A stretch of 64,000 nucleotides of DNA from Posidonia oceanica (Eukaryota; Streptophyta; Magnoliopsida; Alismatales; Posidoniaceae): positions 13,968,001-14,032,000 of the forward strand of contig JAZBRS010000049.1 in the NCBI GenBank assembly GCA_037176725.1. The letters are read 5' to 3'. The notes under the pieces were generated by a model, which ran no database searches, had not been told where the DNA came from, and saw only the letters and a list, made by a program, of their open reading frames with translations. Positions 8,371 through 18,531 of this stretch are shown here, in pieces. Position 1 is the first letter of the stretch. The number at the start of each line of letters is the position of its first letter. The translations under genes were made by a program, and so were the position numbers.

Positions 8371-9573
8371 CTAGTCAACCCGGGCCTTCTTTGGCTGCCT
8401 GGAGTCGGGGAATAAGGGGCCGCCTGGCGGAATTTCAGTGATTGGCCGGAGCTGTCGGACTTCAGCTTCATAATCAGGAGTGCATCTAGTACCTCTCACA
8501 GCTGCAACGTCTGTAGATTGGACCCCATGCTGCATCAGACTAGCAAGCTTCTTGGTCGGGGCAGTGGTGCTGAGAGGATAAGTCTGTAGAAGCTCGGGCG
8601 CTGTACTGTCAATGAAGGCGCCCTGCTGGAAGCCGAACTGGCGCATGACCCTGATTGGATGGTACTCTATGCCTGCCGTGAAGCCCGGAAGAATGATCAG
8701 CCGTGTGTCACGCGCGCTGAAGAAGATTGTGAATGGCTCTGCTGCAGAGGGAACGATGCGCCAGATCACAGCGTCGTCAGTCAGTGCTGACAGCCTCTCG
8801 TACTCGTCTTTGACGCTCTTGTCTGCTCTGGTATGGGCGCTGCTGCAGTAGGCTTCGAAAGCATGCACTTGAGGGCGCAGGAAGTTCATTTCTAAGTGCA
8901 CGGTCAGCCAGATTTGTATGAGTGCTCCGCAACCGTGGAAGTGGCGGCAGCGATGAGAAATGCGGTCCAGCCCGCGATAAGTCTCTGCTAAGACGACTGG
9001 TGCCAGGTCTATGTGCTGGGTCACCACAGTTAATGCAATTTCTGCGACCTCGATGGCCACTGTCAGTCGGCCATGAGTAAAGATTAGTTCGCCCAGAAAG
9101 CGGATGACGAACCCTCGGAGCCACAGCTCATCTCCGAGGTCAGCGCGCTTGTTCAAGATATCATCAAAGTGTGCAAGGCGAAGCATAGGCTCTGGTCCAT
9201 TGGTGCAGATTAGCTTCTGTTGGCAGGCTTGAGTGGGGAGCCCAGTCAGTTGGCTCAGGATCCGGAGATATCCGTCGCGCCTCATGAAAACAGGCGGCCC
9301 CAAGATCTTTGAAAAGCCGCATATCCGACGCACCTCTTCCAGTGTAGGTGTCAGCTCAGTTTTGTTGAAACGGAAGACATGGTGCGCCGGCTTCCAGAAT
9401 CTTGTGGCGGCACACAGAAGGTGGCGGCTGACCTCCACATCAACAGCCTTTAGCAGCTTGGTTGGTATGCCCCACAGGCGCAGCTTTTCACAGTCTACTT
9501 GAGTGAGCCTGCCGATCCATTCTCGCAGGGTTTCCGAGCAATGTGCGGGAGTCAGCAGAGTAGGAAAACCCAT
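8371..9573 (-). CDS. DUF7745 / plant-mobile-domain-like protein, extra retrotransposon gene (400 aa)
   Basis: An intact 400-residue ORF downstream of integrase on the element's sense strand. The open frame runs on upstream to 9819, but the start MGFPTLLTPAH at 9573 is chosen because copies B, C and D share it and their upstream sequence is out of frame. Residues about 35-90 contain WGIPTKLLKA, then a VSRHLLCAA..FWKP..H.FRF segment and LTPTLEEVRRICGF. This resembles, from memory, the DUF7745 family often annotated near plant-mobile-domain (aminotransferase-like) proteins. The C-terminus is basic (PKKARVD). No catalytic motif, signal peptide or membrane segment is seen. Function is unknown; additional genes in this position are known in Tat elements. 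Length is 1203 nt in copies A, B and C. Confidence 0.8.
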   Translation of the reverse strand: MGFPTLLTPAHCSETLREWIGRLTQVDCEKLRLWGIPTKLLKAVDVEVSRHLLCAATRFWKPAHHVFRFNKTELTPTLEEVRRICGFSKILGPPVFMRRDGYLRILSQLTGLPTQACQQKLICTNGPEPMLRLAHFDDILNKRADLGDELWLRGFVIRFLGELIFTHGRLTVAIEVAEIALTVVTQHIDLAPVVLAETYRGLDRISHRCRHFHGCGALIQIWLTVHLEMNFLRPQVHAFEAYCSSAHTRADKSVKDEYERLSALTDDAVIWRIVPSAAEPFTIFFSARDTRLIILPGFTAGIEYHPIRVMRQFGFQQGAFIDSTAPELLQTYPLSTTAPTKKLASLMQHGVQSTDVAAVRGTRCTPDYEAEVRQLRPITEIPPGGPLFPDSRQPKKARVD

Positions 9574-11103
9574 TACACTTGATTGCAGAGGGACAGGCTG
9601 ATTACTGCAAGGCTTGAAGGTACCTGCTATCAATAAACAGTCAGATCTCGCAGGTATGTAATCTTTGACAACAAGCAGAAGCTGAGACTGAAAATGTAGT
9701 TTCAATATGCATCTAGGCAAAGTGATAACAGAACATAGCAATTGAGCACTGATAAGTAGGGGGATCCTGCAGCAGTCTTGCGGACACGGGGGCGAGGGTT
9801 GGCAGGGAATCTGGACCAACGTAGCTTGAGTGTCATCGATGTGCCTCTGCTGGGGAGAAGTACTGCCTCAGGGCCTGAGCGTGTTGCAGAGCGGAGAGAT
9901 TGGCGGAAGGGGAAAGGAAAGAAGGAAGATGCATGAATGCAAGAGGCTAGTGATATGCTTATGAGGATGAATATTATTGGATGAATAAGTATGCTTGAAT
10001 GGATGGGTATGCTTGGGTGCCCTCAGCATACGGAGTGCTTTGGTGCTTGCTGCAGAGGAAGGGAGTGGTCCTTGACTCACTGGACCCTACTCAGACTCTC
10101 GGCTTATTGGTGGCGCTCCGGAACAGGTTGTTGGCATTATAGGTGGTGGTGTGGTGAGGACAGACTACTGGCCGCACTCTCAGGACCTACACCTATTCTT
10201 TCAGCTCTCTCTTTTTTTGAAAGGTTTCTCCCTCATAGGTATGCAGTCTTTCTCTGCCCCTAGCTAGGAGAAGGCATGTGTTTGCTCTCGGGAGGATGTG
10301 GTAGACCCCTTTTTCAGGCTTGACATGCTGGGGATTTTCTAGTAAAGTACGGGGGATAACGGTGCCTGTTTTTTTTTTTTTTTTTTTTGGGCTACCTTTG
10401 CCCTTTTCTTCTTTTTCATTTTTTTTTCTGTTTTGCTTGCTTTTCTCCTTTTTTTGTTTTTGTTTTTGTTCCGTCTCTTTTTTCTTCTTCTTTTTTTTTG
10501 ATCTTTTTTCCTCTTTTTTTTTTTTCAGGCTTTTGCTATCCCCATTCTGGTGGCAAAAGAAGGGTGCTTGAACTGTAATGGATTTAGGCTTTGGATCTGC
10601 TGTGTGATGGGTAGAAGGAGCAGGGTTAGACTGCACACCCCTATCTCTAGGGCCGGCTTCTGTCTTCGTCTTCTGTTCCTTGGAGGTGCCCAAACCTAGA
10701 TGTTTATTCTCACTTTTTTTTTTTTAAGCTCACATCCTAGCATTTTTTCTCCCTCAGAGGTGTATGTCCTTGTGAGATTGGGCAGTTCGCCTGTCTTTAT
10801 TGGTGGTGGCTCCCTCACTTGCTAAGACATCTAAGTAGTGCCAGGTGAGGCAGGGTGACTCTTTCCAGAGCAGGCAAGCACTTCTGGTTGTCATCACCGG
10901 GCAGAAGATGTGATGTTTGAGAGGATGACGATGATGATTTGAAAAGAAAGGGTGCAAGAGCTGAAAGGATGATGATGATGATTTGAAAAGAAAAGGTGCA
11001 AGAGCTGAGAGGATGATGATGATGATTTGAAAGGAGATGAAGTAAGGAGGCGAGAATGCAAGTATAGGTGGGAGAAGGGCATCTGCAACGGGGCCGCTTT
11101 CGG
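9574..11103 (-). other. Spacer between integrase and the DUF7745-like gene
   Basis: About 1.5 kb, conserved in order in all four elements. On the sense strand it has a GATGATGAT-rich stretch (10915-11035), a long A-rich tract (10365-10530) and a candidate 3' splice site ending at 9624 (ATAGCAG then GTACC), about 50 nt before the gene start. A splice acceptor would give the downstream gene its own mRNA; this is inference. Confidence 0.55.
10193..10693 (-). CDS. Candidate Lys-rich basic ORF (166 aa)
   Basis: An open frame between integrase and the DUF7745-like gene. It begins near GTSKEQKTKTEAGPRDRG, passes through a KSLKKKK-type block of nearly uninterrupted Lys, Glu and Gln, and ends in a less biased tail. 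Elements B (30724-31062) and D (48944-49384) carry the same N-terminal half almost unchanged. The Lys block is coded by an A-rich tract whose length differs between copies, and B stops within it. It may be a small basic protein or just an A-rich spacer that happens to be open. No start codon is shared with certainty. Confidence 0.3.
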   Translation of the reverse strand: MGTSKEQKTKTEAGPRDRGVQSNPAPSTHHTADPKPKSITVQAPFFCHQNGDSKSLKKKKEEKRSKKKKKKKETEQKQKQKKEKSKQNRKKNEKEEKGKGSPKKKKKKTGTVIPRTLLENPQHVKPEKGVYHILPRANTCLLLARGRERLHTYEGETFQKKRELKE

Positions 11104-12003
11104 CTACTGATAGTATTTCTTCAGATAGCAGAGGTTGACGGGCTCAGACTGCTCGACCCGGTCCATATCCTCAAGAGTTACAGCGTCTCCCGAAAAGATC
11201 TGCTTGACCACAAAGGGGCCACGCCAGTTGGGTCGGAATTTCTCTCGACCGTTAGGCAAATGAATGGCGCGCAAGACAAGGTCCCCTGGCTGGAAGCTTC
11301 TGGGGTGGACCTTCTTCAAGAATGCTCTGGCCATCCGCTTCTGATAGCAGCGAGCGTTGTGCATGGCTTGCAATCTGTGCTCATCAATCAAGTTTAGTTG
11401 GACGCAGCGGTCTTCGACCCATTCTGCTTCTTCCAACTCAGCTTCCCGTAGGATCCGCAGAGAGGGGATTTCCACTTCAACAGGTAACACCGCTTCCATG
11501 CCGTACACCAGGGAGTACGGGGTGGCTCCTGTAGAGGTCCGGATTGATGTCCTGTACGCCCAGAGTGCGTACGGGAGCTTGTCGTGCCAATCCTTGTGGA
11601 TTTCTGCCATTTTCTTCAGGATCTTGACAATGTTCTTGTTTGCAGATTCCACTGCTCCGTTCATCTGAGGCCGATAGGGCGAGGATCGATGGTGTTTGAT
11701 CTTGAGACTTTGCAGGTATTCTTCGATCCTTTTGGCAATGAAGTTTGAGCTGTTATCAGAGATGACAGAGTGCGGGACCCTATATCGGGCAATAATATTG
11801 TTTCTGATAAATTTTTCTGTTGCCGCAGCGGTGACTGTCCTGTAAGAGGCTGCTTCCACCCACTTGGTAAAGTAATCGATCGCTACCAGAATGTAACGAT
11901 GACCATTCGAAGCAGCAGGGTGGATGGCGCCGATGACATCGATCCCCCAGGTGGAGAAAGGCCATGGCGAAGACATGTTGTGCAGCTGATGTGGAGGGGC
12001 CTT
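11104..12003 (-). pseudogene. Integrase remnant of element A
   Basis: The ORF from 11976 covers the catalytic core and C-terminus. It includes WGIDVIG with the first Asp, ISDNSSNF with the second Asp (siblings have DNG here), and MNGAVESANKN with the Glu. It also has the Tat-type C-terminal stretch FQPGDLVLRAIHLP and WRGPFVVKQIF, ending CYLKKYYQ. The zinc-binding N-terminal domain and everything upstream in pol are lost. At about 12004 the sequence switches directly into the protease-RT linker, in a different frame. It therefore has no natural start and cannot be made as part of the polyprotein. Confidence 0.85.
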
Positions 12004-12344
12004 GATGATTCTGCTGCTGAAATTGCTGACTGTTCTGCTGCTGAAATTGCTGACTGTTCTGCTGCTGAGGCTGTTGATAGCTCTGTTACTGATTCTGCTT
12101 TCTGCTCTGTTACTGCTGCATCTACTGCTGATGCTCCCCCCTCTGGGTCTTCTAGTGTGTTCGTGGAGGATACGTCGGACTGGCGGCTGGTCTGGTCACT
12201 GCCGCTCGATGTCTTGTTCAGGTGAGGCATGGGTTGCACAAACCACCTAGACCCGCCTTCAGGTTGAAGAGTGATGAGCTCATCTGGTCTAGGGGAGTCC
12301 GGCGCTGCTGAGTGTTCTAGGGCCATGATAGAGGCATGGTCCTC
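12004..12344 (-). pseudogene. Tail of the protease-RT linker beyond a premature stop
   Basis: Continues the gag-protease frame after the stop at 12345-12347. It encodes an acidic Ala/Ser/Glu-rich linker with a tandem SAISAAEQ-like repeat, also found in B (about 26540-26870) and D (59150-59460). It ends at the deletion junction with integrase near 12004, in the wrong frame for integrase. Confidence 0.75.
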
Positions 12345-15300
12345 TTACAGAGGAGGATCCGTGACTACGGCTTTTCCTTTCCTTTCTGCAGCTTGATGGT
12401 CTGCTAGGTCTTCTGCTATTGACTGGAGTTGTTCTTGATAAAGCAACTCTAAGTCGGACATCCAAGAATCGACCTGGGCTTCTATCGCCACTCCTTCTTC
12501 TTCGTCTGAGGGGGAGTCGACGTAGTAGGCGCCGGGGGCCTGCGGCACTGGCCCGGCTGTAAGATGGATCGCCGCCCTTGGAGTCTGCATGATCTGGTTC
12601 ACGGGCACGTCCGTTGATGGCAGTTCAGATGTAGAAGGCCCAAATAGACAAGTCAGCGGTGCTACTGATGGATAAGCTTCTAGGGTCACTGCTGGAGAAT
12701 AAGCAGGGGTGCTCTTTGGAGGGCTCAAGGGCCCGAAGAGTGTAGTGCTCAGTTGGCCTTTTGTATCGGGCCGTAACTGAGAGAGCGCAGCCTCTGACGC
12801 CATAGGGTCTTGCCATGAGAGCTGCTGCAGGTCGTCAGGAGAATGCGGAGCGGACTGCGCCAGCTGCATTCTTGAAGATGATGCTGAGGGAGCGGGCTGG
12901 GCCACGCTGCTGACTGAGTTGATAGACTGCCCCTCCAGAGACGGGGGCAGTGGCACTGATGTTGCTGTGACCGCTGGTAGCATACTTGGCTCTGCCGAGA
13001 GGAGTGTCTCCGACTCCTGCACTGTTGCTGACTGTTCTTGAGGAGCTGGTGTGGCTGGAAAAGGATGAGAACTTGCATCTGCCACAGGGCCTACTGAGCT
13101 GCCTGCTGTTTCTGCCAGAGGGGGAGCTAAATAAACTGACTGTGGGGCCTCTGCTCTGACCACTGTTTCTGCTGAGTTGATTGGGACTGCCTCTGTTGCA
13201 TCAGACTGCTCCTCATCCGAGTAGTAGTCCTCAATACACACCCAATCCTCTGCCGACGCTGTGGCTTGGTAGTCGGTTGATCCCAGAATTCCTGCACTGG
13301 TAAAGTTAGTGAGGTCTCTGGGGATGGCTGGCGCACGATCTTTGAGCTGGAAGCAGTGATCTTCGTTGAACTTTGGTTTGTAGCCGAGGCCTTCAGACTT
13401 CCTTCGCTCCACCGCTACGATCGGCTCCGCGGTCCCTTGGCCGTGGCGCCCGAGTGGCGTACCCTTTATGTAATCCCACCTGTGACATACATTCTCGACC
13501 ATTCGAAAGGGGTTGCTGTGAACGGTCAAGGAGTTGACACGTTCAAGATCAGGAACGAAGTTAACCGGCTCGCACCGATTAGCGTGATAGAGGGCTTCAG
13601 AAGTCTCAGGGTCAAACGGGATGGATTGCGAAGACACGGGAGAGACTGCTTCAATCTGCTCCTTCTCAAAGTTCTCCGCCATGACGACGATGACATCATC
13701 GCCACGACGGTACTTTATCATTCGATGGAGGGTCGAAGGAAGGACCTGATGCTTGTGGAGCCAAGGGCGCCCAAGCAGAAGATTGAAGTTAGGCTTTAAG
13801 TCGACGACATAGAATTCTACGTCGAAGACGACCGGACCGATAGCCAGGGGGATAATCAGAATCCCTAGAGCGTCATGGTGAGTGTTGTCAAAAGCAGTCA
13901 TTCCCTTCACGGCTGGCGTGATATCCTCGGCTTTGAATCCAAGCTTGGTTGCTGTACGCAAGGGGCAGACGTTAAGGCCTGACCCATTATCAACCAGTGT
14001 TAGGGGGATGCGAAAGCTTTTGAACTGCACCATGACGAATAGGGGCTGATTGTCATTAATCCCCGCCGGAGGCAGCTCATCGCTCGTAAAAGAGATGACC
14101 TGGGGCTCCGCGATTAACCCAACCATGCTCTCCAAGGCAGAAGGCTCAATGGACTGGGACACACGAGCAGCCTGGAACACGCGAAGAAAAGCCTCGCGGT
14201 GCTCGGCGGAAGTGTGGATCAAATCCCAGATGGAGATGTCGGCTTTAACCTTCTTAAGCTGGGAGGTTAGATCTGCTCTAGGTTGGCTTCTCCTAGCAGC
14301 TGGAGGGGTGGTTCTAGCAAGTTCTACAGGGGTGGTGACAGGAAGCTGGGTTACTACAGGTTGGCTAGGGGTTCGGCTAACTACAGGCTGATCCGGGGTT
14401 GGATCTACTAAGGGTTGGCTTGAGGGTGGGGGCATAACAGGTCTAGGGTGAGTTGGCCTAGTCGCCGGTGCTGGGGGCCTATAAACCCTCCCCGATCGCA
14501 TTACTTCCGCGCACATTTCTGTGGCGTAGCTGTAAGGGACGCGATGGGTGTCCAGGGTCAAATCAATGACGACTGGAGCATGTGTTGCGAGCACAGGAGG
14601 GGTTACAGGGGGACCTACAGGATGTTGAGGTCTATCTAGTGGGTATGGTTGTTGGGGTGGGAAGGCTGGGGCAGGTTGAGGTCTGCCTAGAAGGTGTAGC
14701 TGAGGCCGCCCTAAAAGGTGGGTGGGAGAACTAGGCTGGGCTCTGGCTAAAAGGTGTATAGGAGATTGAGCCTGAGGGAGCACGGTGGGAGGCGCGAGAG
14801 GGCACTTCGGCCTGGCACGCGGTCGGATCAAATGGATTCCCGACTCGGAGCCGGCAACTGCCGCCAAATAGAGACTGACTGGGAAAGGCTCAGAGATGTC
14901 AGAGATAAGATCAGAAGGGTCCACTACAGAAGTAGCAGGCCCAGAAGGAAAGACAGAGTGGACGCCTGAGGTTCCCGCCCCTCCCGGATAAGAGTGCTCC
15001 GGTAAAGGTTGGCGGACGATGCCAGAATGCGAGGGAACAGCTGGAGATGCAGATGCATGAGTGTGTGCTTGAGTGGAAGCCTCGTGCGTGTCGATCACAA
15101 TCGTTCCCGATTCGATCAAGTCCTGAATTGCGTTCCGCAGGGAGAAGCAATTGTCCGTCGAATGCCCGACACTTCGATGGAAATTGCAGAAGAGGTCCGG
15201 CCTAAACCAATGCGGCAGAGGGCTTGGCGGCGGCCGGACCTCCGGGAACTTCAGGAGCGATGCCACCTTCAGCAAGATGACCGTGAGTGGTTCCACCAGT

Positions 15301-17198
15301 GGGGTGAAATTCCTCCTCTCAGCGGGTGGTCTTCTTTGCCTTGGGTGTGAGCCTTGCTGGACCGGTGCGGCAGGATAGACCGGTCTAGCGGTGGTAGTGA
15401 TGTGCGGTGTGTGCGGGTTCCTAGGTGCAGGAGCGTACACCATCTGAGCTGGGGCAGGCTGAGACGGCAAGCGAACAGGTACAGCAGGAGAATCGACGAA
15501 TGCAACAGCGGGTTTTGACGAATCCTTCCTCTTCGGGCGGTTGTTGCTGCTGCCACTGTTGTTGCTGTTGGAGGTGCTGCTATTGACACTGTTGCTGCTG
15601 ATCACTGCCTGCTTGGCGAACGCAGAGAGAGTCGGGAAGTTGCCACTCCGCAAAGAACTCTCCACGCGCGCTCCAGCTCTGATGAGTGCCGCAAAAGTAG
15701 TGACTGGTTGGATGCTAAGCAGAGCCCTGAGAGACGGCTGCGCCCCTTTGATAACGATCTCGATAGACTCCTCGTCAGAGGGTCTATCTCGAACCTGAGA
15801 GGCAAGGGCGCGCCAGCGGCCGACGTACTCCCCGAACGGCTCGCCAGAGTTCTGCTTGATGGCGATCAAGTCCGCCTTCTTTGGGACAAGATCGAGGTTG
15901 AAGGAGTATTGCTCCAGGAATGCCTGACTGAGGTCGTTCCAAGTCTTGATGGCTGACATATCGAGTGATGTGAACCACTTGAGTGCCGGCCCGGTCAAAC
16001 TCTTCTGGAACAAGCGGATCAGCAACCTCTCGTCAGCCTGCAGCTGAGCGAGATCACCGCAATACGCCTTCAGATGTGCTACAGGGCAGCCTCTACCATT
16101 ATACTTTTCGAAGTTCGGGATTTTGAACTTCGGAGGGAGTACCGCCTCTGGAAAGCAGCAGAGGTCCCAAAATTGGTAGGTCTGGTGCTCAGTACCCTGC
16201 ACTAGTCGTAGTGCCTTCTCCAAGACGTCCATCCGATTATTGATGGGGTCTGGAATTGCTGCTGTAGGAGAGGGATCAGCAGGGGTAGTGAGCACATACG
16301 CCGAATGGGTCGCACCTAGGTGCTCCTCCGGATCTACCATAGCGTCGCCTGGTGGAGCAACGGGATGGCCGGCGTATCCGTGCTGGGGGACAGTGTATGC
16401 AGGAGTGTATGCAGGATGCTGGACTTGGTGAAGAGGGGAAGAATAAATGCCATGCTGTGCTGGGATAGGGGGAGGATGACGGAGCACCAATTGCTGTACA
16501 GGCGGGGTGCCGGACAGCGAGCCAGCGAGGTACTGGGCTCCAGTCGATCCAAAGGATTGACCACCAGAAGGAAGTGGAGCATGCTGTGCCAAGTGTTGTG
16601 CAAGAGGCGGTAGACGGGCCCCCACCATCGGAACCGTGAGCAGTTGCGACGATGGTCGAGGCGGAGGTGCAGAGGTTGATGCATGAAATGCAGGAACTGG
16701 CCTCGGAGGAACCTCAGGGACGACAGAGACTGAAGAAGGACGAACTGATAGAGCCATGCCCTGCAGTCTCTGGGCAAGCTCCATCAGGTGCTGGTACTGC
16801 GCCTCGGGCGTCTCGCCAGTGGGGACGCTGAAGTGCAGTGCCGGCGGGGATTGAGAAACAAGTGGCACGGACACAGACTGTCCGGGAGGGAAGGATTCTA
16901 CAGAAAATGCCGCAGCAGCGGTGGAGGGGATGTCGAAAGCGACGTATCCCTGGGACGGAGGGGGCAGTGGCGTCTCCGGAGTGCGAGTAACGGCCGTCAA
17001 GATAGACTCGGCGACCGGATCCGGAGGAAGGGAGGCTTGCCACTGTCCCGGGGTGTACTGAGAACCTAGAGACGTCAGAGGAGGAAACCCTGGCGTCGGA
17101 GGGGGAACAAGAGGGATAGAGATAGCAACCGGAGGGGCCAGAATGGAAACACCCTCCGTGACAGGAGTAAAAGAAGGCTCACTAACGTACTGGGCCAT
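12345..17198 (-). CDS. gag-pro: Gag-protease polyprotein of element A (1617 aa)
   Basis: Start chosen at the first ATG (MAQYVSEPSF, 17198); 15 more open codons precede it without an ATG. Residues 1-330 are rich in Pro, Ser and Gln. About 370-470 form the retrotransposon Gag core (LIRLFQKSLTGPALKWF and LEQYSFNLDL). Near 665-680 lies a Cys/His box of the form C-N-F-H-x3-G-H-x4-C. The middle carries HLLGRPQ repeats. The aspartic protease has its active-site motif VDNGSG near 1068 and LLLGRPWLH near 1146. The rest is an acidic linker. Gag packages element RNA and the protease cleaves the polyprotein. The stop at 12345-12347 replaces a Gln codon of siblings, so the ORF ends before the RT region would begin; RT is deleted in any case. 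Confidence 0.85.
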   Translation of the reverse strand: MAQYVSEPSFTPVTEGVSILAPPVAISIPLVPPPTPGFPPLTSLGSQYTPGQWQASLPPDPVAESILTAVTRTPETPLPPPSQGYVAFDIPSTAAAAFSVESFPPGQSVSVPLVSQSPPALHFSVPTGETPEAQYQHLMELAQRLQGMALSVRPSSVSVVPEVPPRPVPAFHASTSAPPPRPSSQLLTVPMVGARLPPLAQHLAQHAPLPSGGQSFGSTGAQYLAGSLSGTPPVQQLVLRHPPPIPAQHGIYSSPLHQVQHPAYTPAYTVPQHGYAGHPVAPPGDAMVDPEEHLGATHSAYVLTTPADPSPTAAIPDPINNRMDVLEKALRLVQGTEHQTYQFWDLCCFPEAVLPPKFKIPNFEKYNGRGCPVAHLKAYCGDLAQLQADERLLIRLFQKSLTGPALKWFTSLDMSAIKTWNDLSQAFLEQYSFNLDLVPKKADLIAIKQNSGEPFGEYVGRWRALASQVRDRPSDEESIEIVIKGAQPSLRALLSIQPVTTFAALIRAGARVESSLRSGNFPTLSAFAKQAVISSNSVNSSTSNSNNSGSSNNRPKRKDSSKPAVAFVDSPAVPVRLPSQPAPAQMVYAPAPRNPHTPHITTTARPVYPAAPVQQGSHPRQRRPPAERRNFTPLVEPLTVILLKVASLLKFPEVRPPPSPLPHWFRPDLFCNFHRSVGHSTDNCFSLRNAIQDLIESGTIVIDTHEASTQAHTHASASPAVPSHSGIVRQPLPEHSYPGGAGTSGVHSVFPSGPATSVVDPSDLISDISEPFPVSLYLAAVAGSESGIHLIRPRARPKCPLAPPTVLPQAQSPIHLLARAQPSSPTHLLGRPQLHLLGRPQPAPAFPPQQPYPLDRPQHPVGPPVTPPVLATHAPVVIDLTLDTHRVPYSYATEMCAEVMRSGRVYRPPAPATRPTHPRPVMPPPSSQPLVDPTPDQPVVSRTPSQPVVTQLPVTTPVELARTTPPAARRSQPRADLTSQLKKVKADISIWDLIHTSAEHREAFLRVFQAARVSQSIEPSALESMVGLIAEPQVISFTSDELPPAGINDNQPLFVMVQFKSFRIPLTLVDNGSGLNVCPLRTATKLGFKAEDITPAVKGMTAFDNTHHDALGILIIPLAIGPVVFDVEFYVVDLKPNFNLLLGRPWLHKHQVLPSTLHRMIKYRRGDDVIVVMAENFEKEQIEAVSPVSSQSIPFDPETSEALYHANRCEPVNFVPDLERVNSLTVHSNPFRMVENVCHRWDYIKGTPLGRHGQGTAEPIVAVERRKSEGLGYKPKFNEDHCFQLKDRAPAIPRDLTNFTSAGILGSTDYQATASAEDWVCIEDYYSDEEQSDATEAVPINSAETVVRAEAPQSVYLAPPLAETAGSSVGPVADASSHPFPATPAPQEQSATVQESETLLSAEPSMLPAVTATSVPLPPSLEGQSINSVSSVAQPAPSASSSRMQLAQSAPHSPDDLQQLSWQDPMASEAALSQLRPDTKGQLSTTLFGPLSPPKSTPAYSPAVTLEAYPSVAPLTCLFGPSTSELPSTDVPVNQIMQTPRAAIHLTAGPVPQAPGAYYVDSPSDEEEGVAIEAQVDSWMSDLELLYQEQLQSIAEDLADHQAAERKGKAVVTDPPL

Positions 17199-18512
17199 CG
17201 CTGACCTAGAGCGTGTAAGAACAGGGCTGCGACGAGTATTCAAGCGGTGAGTCCTAAGAGGAGCTATCGTCGCAAATGTGGATAGCTCAGAGGGGGAATG
17301 GTTGCGAACTAAGTCGCAAAAAGGGCGTCAACGAGGGTCGATACTCGAGCTTTGGCAAAGGGAAACTCGCTTACCGATCACGCTGACACAACAGAAGGAA
17401 ATTAGGGTTAGAAACTAAAAGATGGATGCAAATGAGTTAGTTAAGTGGCATGAATGATGTGCATGCTTTCTAGTATGCCCCCCTTTCCTAACTAGTGTTT
17501 CCTAGCAAGGCTGTCTACTCCGGGTATCCCTGGATGTACGGGTCACCGACTCAGGTCAGAAAAAGTTGGTCCCCTGTCTAACTCCCGGCCCAAAGCTCAG
17601 GTAATGACAGGGTGGTGCGTTGGTGGCCTCTACCCCGCCAAAGCGTGGGTGGTACCCTCTACTAACACCGACATGACCCCCGGACAAGGAGGGGACGGAC
17701 CGACCAACTCATGCCACGCCCAAAGCAGTGGAACAAGAGGCCGGAACTGTCCTTCGCAGACTAGTAGGTGGACTCAGAGGAGAAGAATGCATGCCCTATA
17801 TGATGCTTATGCAAAATGATTAGAGTTTTTTATCTTGCACATTTTATTAACCAAAGGGAGTGAAGGATGGTTTGTAGTCTCTAGTTGCCCCTAGAAGTTC
17901 TTTTTACTTGCATTTTTTAGTTAACCATGGGGGAAGCAGACAAGTTTCTACTATCCTAAGCATGGCAAGTGCAAAAGGGAAGAAAATCAGTCAAGCATGG
18001 CAAGCAACCATCATACAACACAACAAAAGGCATGTTCATGGCATGTGCGAGTGTTTGTGAATATGATGGTGAAAAAGAAACATTTATCAAGTCAAAAGGC
18101 AGGTAAGCATAGCATGTGCGTGTGTAGTGACATAGCAAGAGTGTAAAAGAAGCATTCAACGTTCAAAAAGCATGTATTTTAGCCAAACAAAGTATGTAGA
18201 CATGTAATGTGCAAGAATTAAAGCAGTAATAAGCAAGTAAGGTAAAGCAAGGTAAAAGTAAGCAGACTGTAAAAGAAATAGGGGCATAAGCAAGGCAATA
18301 AGTAAGTAAACAAGCAAAGGAGCAAAGCCAAGCAAAAGAAGGCGCAAACCGAGGCAAAAGAGGTGCAAAAACCTAAGCAAAGTAGCCACGAAGCGACTTG
18401 CTAGGAGTTCGCACAGAAAAGCGAGCAAAACAGGCGAAGAAGGCACACAAGGCAGACAAAGCTGCAAAACAAGCGAGCGAAAAGCCGGGAACGAAAGCCG
18501 AAGTCTAGTCTA
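17199..18512 (-). other. 5' leader of element A
   Basis: About 1.3 kb between primer binding site and gag start. On the plus strand the part at 17880-18480 is rich in AAGCAA/AAGTAA words; the part near 17460-17800 is C-rich. Other copies of this region are outside the window or deleted, so conservation cannot be judged. It should contain the packaging signal. No supported ORF. Confidence 0.55.
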
Positions 18513-18531
18513 GTCCCCAGCAGAGTCGCCA
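18513..18531 (-). other. Primer binding site (tRNA-Arg-like)
   Basis: One base after the LTR end, the sense strand reads TGGCGACTCTGCTGGGGAC. A site starting TGG next to the 5' LTR is typical. Ogre elements are known to use a tRNA-Arg primer, and this sequence looks like that type from memory; it was not checked against a tRNA set. Confidence 0.75.

Noticed and set aside
10320..10578. Phe-rich ORFs on the plus strand opposite the Lys-rich ORF
   Set aside because: They are the reverse complement of the A-rich tract and have no other supporting feature.
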